Below are positions 8,281 through 18,750 of a stretch of DNA of 48,107 bases, piece after piece. The position numbers and the translations under genes were made by a program. The stretch spans positions 1 to 48,107 of the forward strand of contig JADZFD010000003.1 in the NCBI GenBank assembly GCA_020850225.1. Direction: 5' to 3'. The stretch is from Saprospiraceae bacterium. Its GTDB lineage: Bacteria > Bacteroidota > Bacteroidia > Chitinophagales > Saprospiraceae. How positions within the stretch are numbered: the first letter of the stretch is position 1; each line of letters begins with the position of its first letter. The notes beneath the pieces were generated by a model. The model saw nothing but the letters and a program-made list of their open reading frames with translations. It had not been told where the DNA came from and did no database searches.

Positions 8281-11200
8281 ATGAATAAGTTTTTACAAAG
8301 CTTGTGTTTGTTAATTATTGTTTCTTTTATCGGACCACCTGTATATGGAGGTAAATTAATGAAGGAATCAGAAGAGACTTTAGTAGTAAATCTGTGTATG
8401 TACGCTGATGCCCCGTCTAAACAAGTCGAACGAAGATTGTCTTATAATGTAGATTATGCTTCCTTTTTTAGTACGAACTGTAATACACCGACCATACTGG
8501 CTAATGGAACGCCAACACCGGGTACATATAATAGTGGTACAGATTTGTATTACAGTTTTTCTGTACCAGGTGGTCAGCACCCGAACTTCGATTTTACAGG
8601 AAGTGGTGATATGACTTTTGAGATTATTGACAACTGTGTGACTCAGACTCCACAATCTGCACCATTTTGTGCTTCAGGTACCTATTTAATAAAGGTTACA
8701 AGCCCGTCAAGTACTGCGGGTACTTTCACAATTACGGTTACAAATTATTCGAGTTCGGTTAATATTTCATTTACAGATACCGGTGGATTGGCTAATAATG
8801 ATGGTATAATATGTGAAGGAGATGATATCACATTGACAGCAAATGATAATGTAGGTGCACCGGCTACGATAGCTACATATGTCTGGTCAGATGGAAGTAC
8901 AGCTCAGGATTTGACGATTACAAACGCTACAGTAGGACAGAGCGGCACCTATACCGTTACTATCACTGATGATAATGGATGTACAGCTACATCCAGCAGA
9001 TTGGTCACCGTCAATCCACTACCTAACGGGGTGATCAGTGTCACTGAAACAAGTGGATCAACCGATGATGATGCAGAGATTTGTGAAGGAGATCAGGCTA
9101 CTTTGACAGCTAGTGGTGGAACAACCTATCTTTGGGATAATGGCAGTACAAATGCAGTGTTAACAGTTACACCAACAGTAACAACAACTTATTTTGTTAC
9201 GATTACTGATGCCAATGGATGTGAAGATATTGTAGATCAGGAGATCATTGTCCATCCTCTGCCAACAGCAGTGATAGATATAACTGAAACAAGTGGTAAT
9301 GCTGATGATGACGGTGATATCTGTCTCAATGATATGATTACCTTAACTGCTTCTGGTGGAACTTCGTATGTTTGGAGTAGTGGCGAAGTAACTGATGTGA
9401 TTAATCCTGTATTACCTGTAGGAACACATACTTTTACAGTTACGGTAACAGATGTTAATGGTTGTACAGATACTGAAATGACTACTGTTGAAGTTTTTCC
9501 GGAACCAACTGCTGATATAGATATAATTGAAACGAGTGGAAATATTGATAACGATGGTTTATTATGTCTGGACGACCAACTGACACTGGAAGCTGTAGGT
9601 GGCGTATCGTGGGAATGGAATAATGGCCTTACTTCTCAGACTATTAATGAATTTCCTGCAGTAGGGCAGCATACATATACAGTTACTGTTACAGATGTAA
9701 ACGGATGTACACAATCAAGTGAAGTAATGGTAGAGGTATTTGATTTGCCTGTAGCAGTGATTGACGTATTTGATATGAGTGCTGAATTTGATGATGATGG
9801 TTTAATCTGTGAAATGGAAAATGCTACTTTAACAGCATCCGGAGGTATAGGCTACGAATGGAGTTCAGGAGAATTGACAGGTACAATAACCGTTTCTCCT
9901 GCTGTTGGAGTACATACCTATACTGTTACTGTGACCGATGTCAATGGTTGTACGGATACGGAAGAGATAGATATTGAAGTTTTTGCTTTGCCTGATCCGA
10001 CGTATACTATTGCTGAGACTAGCGGATTAGTAGACAATGATGGTATCTTATGTTCCGGTGACGATTTAACACTTACAGCGAGTGATCCGGATCCGAATAC
10101 CGAATTTGAATGGACATTACCGGATGGTACTGTGTTAAGCGGCAATCCGTTGACAATAACAAATATTGACATAACCTTTAGTGGTGTTTATACATTGAAA
10201 GGAGATAATAACGGATGTACTAAGGAAATAACATTTAATATATTAGTTAATGATCCACCTGATCCTATTGAGATTCAGTATGATGGTTCCGGAGCTGATT
10301 TTGATATTTGTGAAGGAGAAATGATGGATTTGGATGTTGTGATTGGCGTCGGTATGGGACCATATACCTATGATTGGCAGTTGCCCAATGGTTCAACCAT
10401 GACAGGTAATCCAATTTCTGTTACAGTTGACCCTGCAATACATCATGGTCTGTGGAGAGTAACCGTAACAGATGCGAATGGATGTACCGGAGAAGACGAT
10501 ATTGCGGTGACGGTTAATCCATCACCGCCAAATGATGACTGTGGAAGTGCATTTGACGTCGGAACAGGAATGAATCCGATACAGGTAACAGGAAATAATG
10601 TCTGTGCTTTAACTGGCGGACCTTGTGGTGGTCCGGATAATGAATCCGCTGTATTTTTTACATATACAGTACCTCAGGAAGGATTGACCAGATTAATCAT
10701 TCAGGCATCCCGGTTCTTTGTAGGAGCCAGTGGAGCATGTGGAGGTGGAAATTGTGAGGAAGGTCAAACAGTATTGGAATGTCCTGCTCCTGGTAGTGTT
10801 GTTTATATTACACTGAGTTCATCTGAAGCAAATGAGGGCGACTATTCTATGTTGATAACACCAGTATTTGAAGCACCGCCTATTGAAGGATCTGTCTTTG
10901 TGGATTTGGATAGTGATGGTCAGCTGGGTGGTAATGATATAGGATTGGGAGGAGCTAATATTTTGGCTTATCCAAATTGTGATAAAGGACAATCACCAAT
11001 ATCAGTTACCTCTAATGATGACGGTAGTTTTACATTTGAGAATATGTTGCCTGGCCCACCACCTACAAGATTTTTAATCACTATGGATCCGAGTGGAGAT
11101 GTAACCTGTGATGTAAAAGTAGAAGTATGTGTTACTTTGGATCCTTGTACTGGAATGTTGGATCCCGTATTATTTCCATGTCCACCGCCTGATTGTACAT

Positions 11201-14200
11201 CAAATCCTTATTCAGTAGATAATATTTGTGAAACAGCTTTACAGAATCCATTATGTGATTTACGTGTAATTCAGTCTTGGCCATGCGGACAAAATCCACT
11301 GGAATATGGTCCATGGTTAAATCAGTCTCAATGTACAGGTGGTGGTGTATATCATAATACATCATTCTATGGATTTGTTGCAGGTTCAGGTAATTATGAT
11401 ATCAATTTCACTATATTTCAGTGTGCAGGATCCGGAGTTCAATATGGTATATTGGATGGTGTATGTAGCCCGGGTGGTCCTTGTGTTGTTTATAGCGGAG
11501 ATGCTAACACAGGTACTGTTACAATTAATTCTTCTATATTAACGCCATGTAAGACTTACGTATTCTGGATAGATGGATGGGCAGGTTCAGTCTGTAGTTA
11601 CTATGCTTTTGTCACAGGAGACTGGCATAACTGTTCTGTACCACCAATTATTGATATTAGTCTGGATTCGCCATGTGATCCATTATGTCCATCATTCAAT
11701 CCAATAACAGTAACCGCTACGGGTGATCCTGCATCTATTCCACCTGTAGAAGAAATTTCAGGCGCTGTGTATTACTGGGATATAACGAATCCGGATGGTA
11801 CAACGAGTAATTATGTCATTGAAGGTCCGGATGGATTAAATATTGATTATGTATTTTATCAGGAAGGAACTTATAATATTTGTGTTACACCATATCACCC
11901 ATGTGATCAGTTCGGGAAACAGTATTGTGAGGAATTTACTTTTGTACCAATTGAGGACGAATATAAGGAATTTGTTGTGTGTACCGGTGATTTTCCATGG
12001 CCTGGTGCTTATGATGAAGATGGAGAGCCTATAGTGGATAAATATGGTAATCAATATGCCTGGGTAGGAGGAGAAGTGACACTGGCAATGGTGAGAAGTG
12101 GTGGTGGATTTTGGGAAAGCGGAAGTTATTATACCAACGAATGTGGATGTCAGTATCTACAACAAATGCGGATAGTTGAAGCTAAAACAGGTACAGGATA
12201 CGATTCAGTTGCTGTATGTATCGGAGAAATACCATTTAATTATAAAGGTATAATTATCGAGGATAATTTGGATGATTTTATCTCAAAATTGGAAGGTGTT
12301 AAAACAAAGAGTGGCTGTGACTCGCTGGTTAGTCTGGATGCCCGTGTACTGGATATGGGAGGTAAAATTACAGATGAGTGTATTGCCGGAGGAATTGAAT
12401 TAAAATTTGCTATGGGATTGGCATACATCAATGCTGACAGAGATTCATTGAAGTATGTCTGGAAAGATAGCAATGGAAATATAATCAAGGATAATGATAG
12501 TGATGGAACGACTATAATCGTACCGGGTGAAGGAACATATACCCTGGAGGTAATTGTGTATAAGTATGGAAAAGGTTGTCCATTTACATTTACACGAAAA
12601 GTAGATTTGACAGGACGATTACCTTTAGCACCATTAGCCGACAATTGGCCTCAGAAAATTTGTGAGAAATCACCTGAAGCAACCTATAATGTATTGAATG
12701 CAGATCCTAATCTGATTTATTTGTGGACTGTACCGTCAACAGCAACCAAGATTCAGGATGACAGTACCGGAACACTGATTGTAAGGTGGAACGGTCCTGT
12801 AGGTGGAGATATATGTGTTAAAGCAAGAAATCTGTGTGGAGACGGACCTTTGACTTGTTTACCGGTACTGTATATTGATCAAATACCACCTGATTTCAGT
12901 TTAGCCGCAGATGTATGTAAAGATGATGCTACGGTTATAGTGGCAACGAGTACACACACTGCAACACCTGTGATTTACAATTGGAATTTCGATGGTGGTA
13001 ATCCGGACGCACCTGTAAATAACGGACCTGGTCCGCATAATGTACGCTGGTCTACAACCGGAATCAAAACTGTAACTTTAACAGTTACAGAAAATGGTTG
13101 CGAAGGAGACCCGGTAACACATCAGATTGAAGTTAAAGAGTTGCCACCACCACCGGTTATAAGTTGTTTCGGTGGAACATCAAGTAGTGTTTTGTTTGGA
13201 TGGACATCTGTACCTGGTGCAACAGATTATATAGTAACTGTAATTAGCCCTTCAGGAGTTACAGGGACAATTATACCAGGTCAGAATCAGTATGAGGTAA
13301 CAGGATTGAATCTGGGTGCAACTGTAACCATAGAGGTAACAGCTGTTCTTCCGGGTCCATGTGGTAATATTACATCAGTACCACATGCATGTACAGCCGA
13401 AGACTGTGGAGAATTGCCGGATATTGCTATAAATCCTATTGCTCCAATTTGCTTGCCGGGAACACCAATCGCTCTGGATGATAAAGCTGTAACGGTAGAA
13501 TTTGATATACCCGGAAGTGTAGGAACATTCACAGTTAATGGTAATCCGGCGACAGTATTTGATCCGGCACAATTGGGTGCAGGTCAGCATACTATACGAT
13601 ATGTTCTGACGTGGGACAACGCAAGATGTCGTCAGGAGGCATTATTGGTTGTTACAGTTAATGAAACACCTTTGTCTGACTTTACAGTAAGTCCGGGAGG
13701 TTGTGTACTCGATCCAGTAACAGTGACATATACGGGAGGCACAACAGGAGGTGTATATACATGGAACTTTGGTCAGGATGTGAAAGGTACATATAATGGT
13801 GCCGGTCCTCATCAGGTGACGTGGACAAATGCTGGTACAAAAACAATTACGCTGACGGTTACCAAAAATGGATGTACATCAACATTAACAACCAAAACTG
13901 TTACAGTCAATCCTGTACTCGTAGCTCCTAAGATTACGTGTGCAGATCAAAGGATAGATGGAGTTACATTTGGATGGGACGCTGTACCTAATGCAAACAG
14001 TTACGATATTGTGGTAGAAATAGTTGGTGGAGCTGTTTTATTTCAGGGAAATGTTACAGATACCCAGTATGATGTTTCAGGTATACCGGAGGGGACTCAG
14101 GTAAAAATAACTGTTACGGCTGTTTCGGGCAATGGATGCCCTAATACTTCATCGAGCTTTAATTGTATAGCTACAAGTTGTCCACCTGCTAAGATAACAT

Positions 14201-16032
14201 TTGACAAACCTGTAACAACAGAATGTCTGACTCTGGGATTACAACCTATACCACTTACATTTAAGATTACAAATAATCTTCCAAATGCGACACCGACTGT
14301 GGTATGGAGTAGCTCTAATCCTGTAACGAATGCAGCTATAAATAACAGTACAACTCCCGCCACACTTAATCCTCAGTTAGCAGGTGCAGGACAGCATTTT
14401 ATCAAGGTGACCTATCAGCAGAAAGATTGTATTTGGGAAGATTCATTATTAGTAACACTGAAGCCTGTACCTGTTGCATCGTTTACATCTAAGGATAAAA
14501 TATGTATTACCGATGATTTGACAGTTACATATACAGGTACAAATACCGGAGGTCGTATCCTTACATGGGAAAATGGAGGTGCAACAAGAACGGATCTTAC
14601 GGCAACATCGTTTGGATTTAAATTCCCTGCTCCTGGCACCTATACTATAGGTCTGAAAGTAACACTGAATGGATGTGAATCTGAATTGTTTACAAAACAA
14701 GTGGTAGTAGAAGCTGTACCGGTATCACCTGTGATTACATGTTCATCCCGTTTGGATGCTGTAACATTCACATGGAATGCTATACAGTGTGCTACAGAAT
14801 ATGAAGTATTCATCAACGGAGTATCGAAAGGTAAACAAACCGCTTTGACGTATGTGGCAGATAATCTCAAGGAAGGAGAAAAGGTAGAGATTGAAGTACG
14901 TGCAATATCTACCTGTCAATGTCCAGTAGCGCCTGTCAAATTGGTGTGTGAGGCAAAAGCATGTCCACCTGTGGTAATCAGCCTGACAGCATCACAAACT
15001 GAAATTTGTTTGACAAATGATGTTAAAACGATACAACTTACAGCTAATGTGACAGGAAACACTCCGGATGGTAAAGGAACATGGAGTGGAACTGGTGTTA
15101 ATGCTAATGGAGTGTTTGATCCTAAGGTGGCAGGTATTGGAACCCATGAGATAACTTATAGTTATCTGGATTCTACATGTCCGTTTGAGAGTAAGATAAG
15201 TATAAAAGTGAATGAATTACCTCGTATTGTTTGGGAGGTCGATAACCCTAATTGCTATAATGATCTTACAGGAGCTTTGCTATATGAAATTCAAGGTGGA
15301 ACAGCTCCTTTTACGCATACAGTTGATGGAACAGTAACAGTTAGTAGCCCTGCAAGTGGTATAACATCAGGATCGCATACTTTCCTTGTAACTGATTCAA
15401 AAGGATGTAGTGCAACACAGACATTTGAAGTTAAAATTCCTGCACAGCCTTCTTTCAAAGTGACTGGGCCAGTGATTGTGCAGTTGGGTAACTCGGCAAC
15501 GCATGTTCTGGATTTATCTGGTATGTCAGCGTATATCAATCAGATAGATTCTGTTATATGGTTCTGGAATGGTAAAAAGGTATGTAGTGGTCCGGTATCT
15601 TCGTGTAGCTCGATTACAAATACACCACCGAAGGGTCCGAATAATTATGAAGTGATTATTTATTATAACAATGGGTGTTCAGTAAGAGCAGGATTGCCAT
15701 ATGTTGTAACTGACTTATTGGAGTATTTCTTCCCTAATATCATTAATCCGAACAGTACTTCAGGAAATACAATATTTAAAATAACATCACAGGATCCAAG
15801 CTTGTGGGTGAAGAAGATGCGTATTTATGACAGATGGGGTAATTTGGTGTATATTAAGGAGAACTTCAGTGCATATAATGATCCTCCGGGATGGAATGGT
15901 AAGAGAACGTCAGATGCGAGTGGCAAAGGTGGTGCAGATGTGGTACAGGGAGTCTATGTATACATTTTTGAAATGTCAAGCGATACAGATGACGATATTG
16001 TAGCAACAGGTGACGTTACAGTAATTAAGTAA
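8281..16032 (+). CDS. Giant multidomain surface protein with T9SS type B (CHU_C) tail
   Basis: A 2583-aa exported protein, probably an adhesin or gliding-type surface filament. After a signal peptide, residues about 40-157 resemble a PPC-type domain. About six Ig-like repeats of 75-90 aa follow (roughly 160-655), most with an acidic DDDG or DNDG loop, IC.GD and YTVTVTDVNGCT. A second PPC-like region lies near 749-865, then an SdrD-B-like domain with DLDSDGQLGGND near 870, a Cys-rich section at about 970-1120, and PKD-like and fibronectin III-like units (FGWTSVPGATDY) alternating to about 2300. The last 105 residues (YFFPNIINPN, MRIYDRWGNLVY, GVYVYIFE) form the CHU_C type B sorting domain. It is transcribed alone from its own promoter to a strong terminator. 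Ligand and role in attachment or gliding are inferred. Confidence 0.9.
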   Translation: MNKFLQSLCLLIIVSFIGPPVYGGKLMKESEETLVVNLCMYADAPSKQVERRLSYNVDYASFFSTNCNTPTILANGTPTPGTYNSGTDLYYSFSVPGGQHPNFDFTGSGDMTFEIIDNCVTQTPQSAPFCASGTYLIKVTSPSSTAGTFTITVTNYSSSVNISFTDTGGLANNDGIICEGDDITLTANDNVGAPATIATYVWSDGSTAQDLTITNATVGQSGTYTVTITDDNGCTATSSRLVTVNPLPNGVISVTETSGSTDDDAEICEGDQATLTASGGTTYLWDNGSTNAVLTVTPTVTTTYFVTITDANGCEDIVDQEIIVHPLPTAVIDITETSGNADDDGDICLNDMITLTASGGTSYVWSSGEVTDVINPVLPVGTHTFTVTVTDVNGCTDTEMTTVEVFPEPTADIDIIETSGNIDNDGLLCLDDQLTLEAVGGVSWEWNNGLTSQTINEFPAVGQHTYTVTVTDVNGCTQSSEVMVEVFDLPVAVIDVFDMSAEFDDDGLICEMENATLTASGGIGYEWSSGELTGTITVSPAVGVHTYTVTVTDVNGCTDTEEIDIEVFALPDPTYTIAETSGLVDNDGILCSGDDLTLTASDPDPNTEFEWTLPDGTVLSGNPLTITNIDITFSGVYTLKGDNNGCTKEITFNILVNDPPDPIEIQYDGSGADFDICEGEMMDLDVVIGVGMGPYTYDWQLPNGSTMTGNPISVTVDPAIHHGLWRVTVTDANGCTGEDDIAVTVNPSPPNDDCGSAFDVGTGMNPIQVTGNNVCALTGGPCGGPDNESAVFFTYTVPQEGLTRLIIQASRFFVGASGACGGGNCEEGQTVLECPAPGSVVYITLSSSEANEGDYSMLITPVFEAPPIEGSVFVDLDSDGQLGGNDIGLGGANILAYPNCDKGQSPISVTSNDDGSFTFENMLPGPPPTRFLITMDPSGDVTCDVKVEVCVTLDPCTGMLDPVLFPCPPPDCTSNPYSVDNICETALQNPLCDLRVIQSWPCGQNPLEYGPWLNQSQCTGGGVYHNTSFYGFVAGSGNYDINFTIFQCAGSGVQYGILDGVCSPGGPCVVYSGDANTGTVTINSSILTPCKTYVFWIDGWAGSVCSYYAFVTGDWHNCSVPPIIDISLDSPCDPLCPSFNPITVTATGDPASIPPVEEISGAVYYWDITNPDGTTSNYVIEGPDGLNIDYVFYQEGTYNICVTPYHPCDQFGKQYCEEFTFVPIEDEYKEFVVCTGDFPWPGAYDEDGEPIVDKYGNQYAWVGGEVTLAMVRSGGGFWESGSYYTNECGCQYLQQMRIVEAKTGTGYDSVAVCIGEIPFNYKGIIIEDNLDDFISKLEGVKTKSGCDSLVSLDARVLDMGGKITDECIAGGIELKFAMGLAYINADRDSLKYVWKDSNGNIIKDNDSDGTTIIVPGEGTYTLEVIVYKYGKGCPFTFTRKVDLTGRLPLAPLADNWPQKICEKSPEATYNVLNADPNLIYLWTVPSTATKIQDDSTGTLIVRWNGPVGGDICVKARNLCGDGPLTCLPVLYIDQIPPDFSLAADVCKDDATVIVATSTHTATPVIYNWNFDGGNPDAPVNNGPGPHNVRWSTTGIKTVTLTVTENGCEGDPVTHQIEVKELPPPPVISCFGGTSSSVLFGWTSVPGATDYIVTVISPSGVTGTIIPGQNQYEVTGLNLGATVTIEVTAVLPGPCGNITSVPHACTAEDCGELPDIAINPIAPICLPGTPIALDDKAVTVEFDIPGSVGTFTVNGNPATVFDPAQLGAGQHTIRYVLTWDNARCRQEALLVVTVNETPLSDFTVSPGGCVLDPVTVTYTGGTTGGVYTWNFGQDVKGTYNGAGPHQVTWTNAGTKTITLTVTKNGCTSTLTTKTVTVNPVLVAPKITCADQRIDGVTFGWDAVPNANSYDIVVEIVGGAVLFQGNVTDTQYDVSGIPEGTQVKITVTAVSGNGCPNTSSSFNCIATSCPPAKITFDKPVTTECLTLGLQPIPLTFKITNNLPNATPTVVWSSSNPVTNAAINNSTTPATLNPQLAGAGQHFIKVTYQQKDCIWEDSLLVTLKPVPVASFTSKDKICITDDLTVTYTGTNTGGRILTWENGGATRTDLTATSFGFKFPAPGTYTIGLKVTLNGCESELFTKQVVVEAVPVSPVITCSSRLDAVTFTWNAIQCATEYEVFINGVSKGKQTALTYVADNLKEGEKVEIEVRAISTCQCPVAPVKLVCEAKACPPVVISLTASQTEICLTNDVKTIQLTANVTGNTPDGKGTWSGTGVNANGVFDPKVAGIGTHEITYSYLDSTCPFESKISIKVNELPRIVWEVDNPNCYNDLTGALLYEIQGGTAPFTHTVDGTVTVSSPASGITSGSHTFLVTDSKGCSATQTFEVKIPAQPSFKVTGPVIVQLGNSATHVLDLSGMSAYINQIDSVIWFWNGKKVCSGPVSSCSSITNTPPKGPNNYEVIIYYNNGCSVRAGLPYVVTDLLEYFFPNIINPNSTSGNTIFKITSQDPSLWVKKMRIYDRWGNLVYIKENFSAYNDPPGWNGKRTSDASGKGGADVVQGVYVYIFEMSSDTDDDIVATGDVTVIK

Positions 16033-16050
16033 GTTTATTTAAGTATAAAA

Positions 16051-16092
16051 GAAAAGGGAGACGATACAATAATATCGTCTCCCTTTTCTTTT
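16051..16092 (+). terminator. Strong intrinsic terminator after the giant gene
   Basis: A perfect 16-bp inverted repeat (16051-16066 with 16073-16088, core GGGAGACGATA) encloses a 6-nt loop and continues into TTTT. It begins about 20 bp after the stop codon. Flanking A and T runs mean it could act in both directions, but the only gene ending here is on the plus strand. Confidence 0.92.
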
Positions 16093-16192
16093 ATGCATAA
16101 GTACATATATATTCGGTTTGGAAAACTTTGAATTAAGTTTATATATTAATTCTACTTTGAAATATATACATGTATTTAAATATTTAATTAAT

Positions 16193-16223
16193 TTTGTAAT
16201 TAAAATGATTTCAGTTAATTTTA
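16193..16223 (+). promoter_or_regulatory. Promoter of the SPOR-SRAP gene pair
   Basis: TTTG (16193-16196), a 19-bp spacer and TAATTTTA (16216-16223) match the Bacteroidota -33/-7 layout except for the last base. Transcription would start near 16229, about 18 nt before the TTG start codon. Confidence 0.5.
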
Positions 16224-16246
16224 CATCTATTATAAAATATTAAATA

Positions 16247-16876
16247 TTGGGTCGGTTAGTCAGAATAATAATTTATGCTTTGGCTATTTTAATTATCTAT
16301 TTTCTGGTAATTAATACTATGGATACTTATATGGGAAAGCCACAAGTGCCAACTGTCGAATCCAATGTAAATGATAGTTTAACAGACTACAATTCAGGAT
16401 TGTTGGCAGATAGTCTGGATACTGTAGATCAAGTGATTAATAGTGATGATATCGTTAGTGGAGATTTTGATTATGAAAGTCTTGATAAAAAAGTTAACGA
16501 AATCGAAGCAGAAAAAAAGACCGGAAATAAGGTAACAGAGTCTAAAGGCAAATCTGATGAATCTAAACCTAAACTAAATAACCCACCCAAACCTGTCAAA
16601 AATGAATCCAGTGATAATAAGTCTGTATACTATCCTTCAGATAATGAAGGAATGTTCATGGTTATAGCCGGTAGTTTTCTTTTGAAGGAAAATGCGGATG
16701 CCGTAGTTTCTAAATTGAAGAAGATTGGATATACTGACTCTAAGGTAGTTATTTTTACTTCATCTCAGTATCATTCTGTTTTGGCAGCCAGATATAATTC
16801 TGAAGATAAGGCACGTGTAGTATCAGCCCAGTTAAATCAGAAAGGCATTGACAATTTTGTAAAAGTAAGCCAGTAA
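16247..16876 (+). CDS. Membrane-anchored SPOR domain protein
   Basis: SPOR domains bind denuded peptidoglycan at division sites. This 209-aa protein has one N-terminal membrane segment (about residues 6-23, IIIYALAILIIYFLVI), a long acidic and lysine-rich linker, and a C-terminal SPOR domain from about 133 (MFMVIAGSFL, ADAVVSKLKKIGY, VLAARYNSEDKA). The start is TTG at 16247: an in-frame stop lies two codons upstream and the next ATG would remove the membrane segment. The stop codon overlaps the ATG of the SRAP gene by one base (TAATG), indicating translational coupling. Confidence 0.85.
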   Translation: MGRLVRIIIYALAILIIYFLVINTMDTYMGKPQVPTVESNVNDSLTDYNSGLLADSLDTVDQVINSDDIVSGDFDYESLDKKVNEIEAEKKTGNKVTESKGKSDESKPKLNNPPKPVKNESSDNKSVYYPSDNEGMFMVIAGSFLLKENADAVVSKLKKIGYTDSKVVIFTSSQYHSVLAARYNSEDKARVVSAQLNQKGIDNFVKVSQ

Positions 16877-17598
16877 TGTGCGGTCGTTTTTCGATAGCAA
16901 CCGATGTAACACATTTAGAAACCAGGTTTAATGCATCTTTCCATATTAATGATGCAGAGGATGTTAACCCTGTACCTAATTACAATGTAGCTCCTACGCA
17001 GTTTGTTCCAGTTTTAAGGGGTGATGACAGATCACATTTTACTATGATGAATTGGGGATTGATTCCTTCCTGGTCTAAAAGTTATCCTACCGGTAATCAG
17101 CTTATTAATGCCAGGATTGAAACATTGCATGAAAAACCATCTTTCAGGAATCTGATTCATAATGGTCGGTGTATAATCCCTATGGATGGCTTTTATGAAT
17201 GGAAGAAAGTTGGCAAAGACAAAGTACCATACAGAATAATGACATCAGATCAGACATTATTCGGTGTAGCAGGTCTATGTACAGAATGGGTTAATCCTTC
17301 AGACAATTCCTTAATTAAAAGTTTTACTATGATAACCTTACCTGCCAATGAATTTATGTCGTCGATACATACAAGAATGCCTGCAATTCTGACACCTCAT
17401 CAAGAAAAGTTATGGCTGGATACGGGATTGCAATCTAAAGATGCGATTGAGATATTATCTCCTTATCCGTCAGAATTATTAAATCTCTGCAGGGTTTCAA
17501 ATAAAGTCAATAGTGTATATGAACGAAGCAAAGACATTATCGATCCGCTAAATCAAAAGGATTCAGATACGAATGCTACGCAATTAAGTCTTTTCTGA
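16876..17598 (+). CDS. SRAP family abasic-site processing protein (YedK/HMCES-like)
   Basis: SRAP proteins form a covalent thiazolidine link with abasic sites in single-stranded DNA and shield them from breakage. The 240-aa protein starts MCGRFS, placing the catalytic Cys at position 2 once Met is removed. The other active-site residues are visible: Asn78 (INARIET), Glu108 (GFYEW) and His165 (IHTRMP). WGLIPSW is the usual DNA-contact strand. The start is fixed by the need for Cys2 and overlaps the preceding SPOR stop by one base. It converges on the methyltransferase gene with a 38-bp gap. Confidence 0.95.
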   Translation: MCGRFSIATDVTHLETRFNASFHINDAEDVNPVPNYNVAPTQFVPVLRGDDRSHFTMMNWGLIPSWSKSYPTGNQLINARIETLHEKPSFRNLIHNGRCIIPMDGFYEWKKVGKDKVPYRIMTSDQTLFGVAGLCTEWVNPSDNSLIKSFTMITLPANEFMSSIHTRMPAILTPHQEKLWLDTGLQSKDAIEILSPYPSELLNLCRVSNKVNSVYERSKDIIDPLNQKDSDTNATQLSLF

Positions 17599-17636
17599 TA
17601 AGAGGATGAAATATATTATGTGATTTTTATTGTAAT

Positions 17637-18521
17637 CTAATGTTTGCTTGGTTTCAGAATGTATATGACTGAACTGGCATGATCTGTAGATATTAAGCCT
17701 TTAAAGTAAGCAATAAGTCCTGTAACAAAACCATTAATTATTGCGAAACTACCCTTTTTATATTTTTCACTGAGCATGGAGTTGTAAAAAGGGTCAAAAG
17801 GCATCATATATTTTGCAACAACTGAAAATCCGTTATGATTAGCGAATTTAGTGAATGATTCAGTATTAAAATGCCATAGATGTCGTGGAACATCATATCC
17901 TGCCCAATAATTCTGATATCTGTTGGAATCATATGAATTATGATTAGGCAAAGCAATTATCAGTGTTCCATCAGATTTTAAAAGCTCATGGAATTTCATC
18001 ATTGATTGTTCAGGATTGTACAGATGTTCAAGTACGTGCCACAGGGTAATGAAATCAAATTTATAATCTACACTATCTGCTATTTCTTCAACAGTTTTCC
18101 TTACCTGTAATCCGAAATGCTCATTGCCAAAATTACGGGCTTTATCACTTATTTCAACTCCCGTAACATTATATCCTCTGTTTTTGAGATAATTCAGAAA
18201 ATAACCAGTTCCCGATCCTACATCCAGTAGATTTTTGTCTTTTGAAATACTTTTTATTAACCTGTACTTCCTATGCAGCATATAATTTCTGATAAGATGA
18301 TATAACCGGGCTATGATACCCTGATTTGTATCACTGTGTGAGATATAATTTGCATTGTCATAATATCGTCCACTTTCTGATGCAATAGGAGGATTGTGGG
18401 TAAATCTGATTCCACAATCCGGACAATCATATATATCGAAATACTCTCCTGTGTTTGAATAATCAGCAGTTTTCAGAATAAATTGTGTCTTAGTATTATG
18501 ACAAACCGGACAATCGGACAT
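17637..18521 (-). CDS. Class I SAM-dependent methyltransferase with N-terminal zinc ribbon
   Basis: A 294-aa protein. The N-terminus carries two CxxC pairs (CPVC at 4-7 and CPDC near 33-36) that form a probable zinc ribbon. The SAM-binding motif I is LLDVGSGTGYFLNYL near residue 100, with the acidic post-I residue in VTGVEIS. FITLWHVLEHL and GTLIIALPNHNS fit the Methyltransf_23 group. Relatives often act on sugars or lipids in polysaccharide pathways, but the substrate is not shown. The C-terminus (ASSVIYILKPSKH) is typical of the family. It is not tightly linked to another gene. Confidence 0.88.
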   Translation of the reverse strand: MSDCPVCHNTKTQFILKTADYSNTGEYFDIYDCPDCGIRFTHNPPIASESGRYYDNANYISHSDTNQGIIARLYHLIRNYMLHRKYRLIKSISKDKNLLDVGSGTGYFLNYLKNRGYNVTGVEISDKARNFGNEHFGLQVRKTVEEIADSVDYKFDFITLWHVLEHLYNPEQSMMKFHELLKSDGTLIIALPNHNSYDSNRYQNYWAGYDVPRHLWHFNTESFTKFANHNGFSVVAKYMMPFDPFYNSMLSEKYKKGSFAIINGFVTGLIAYFKGLISTDHASSVIYILKPSKH

Positions 18522-18750
18522 AAAATTATTGTTTTTAAAATATATTAGTATTCGTTTGTAATACTTTTAAGTATCTTTTTTTACTAATCCATTGAATCAG
18601 CATTTATGACAGGAAGATTATATGGATAAATCAGATTTTCCGGACAAAAAATAAAATTCATAAATACGAAAAGACAGATAAATATTTAACCTTACCTTTT
18701 TAACATAAAAATATGAATTTGTATAAGACAAAAATACAATTTAAATGCTA
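18522..18750. other. Intergenic region, aminotransferase to methyltransferase
   Basis: About 230 bp of AT-rich sequence between two minus-strand genes. It should hold the methyltransferase promoter, but I could not pick a convincing -33/-7 pair. Confidence 0.3.

Noticed and set aside
12240-12644. A 134-codon open frame antisense within the giant surface protein gene
   Set aside because: Shadow of the repetitive coding sequence; no start context and no domain.
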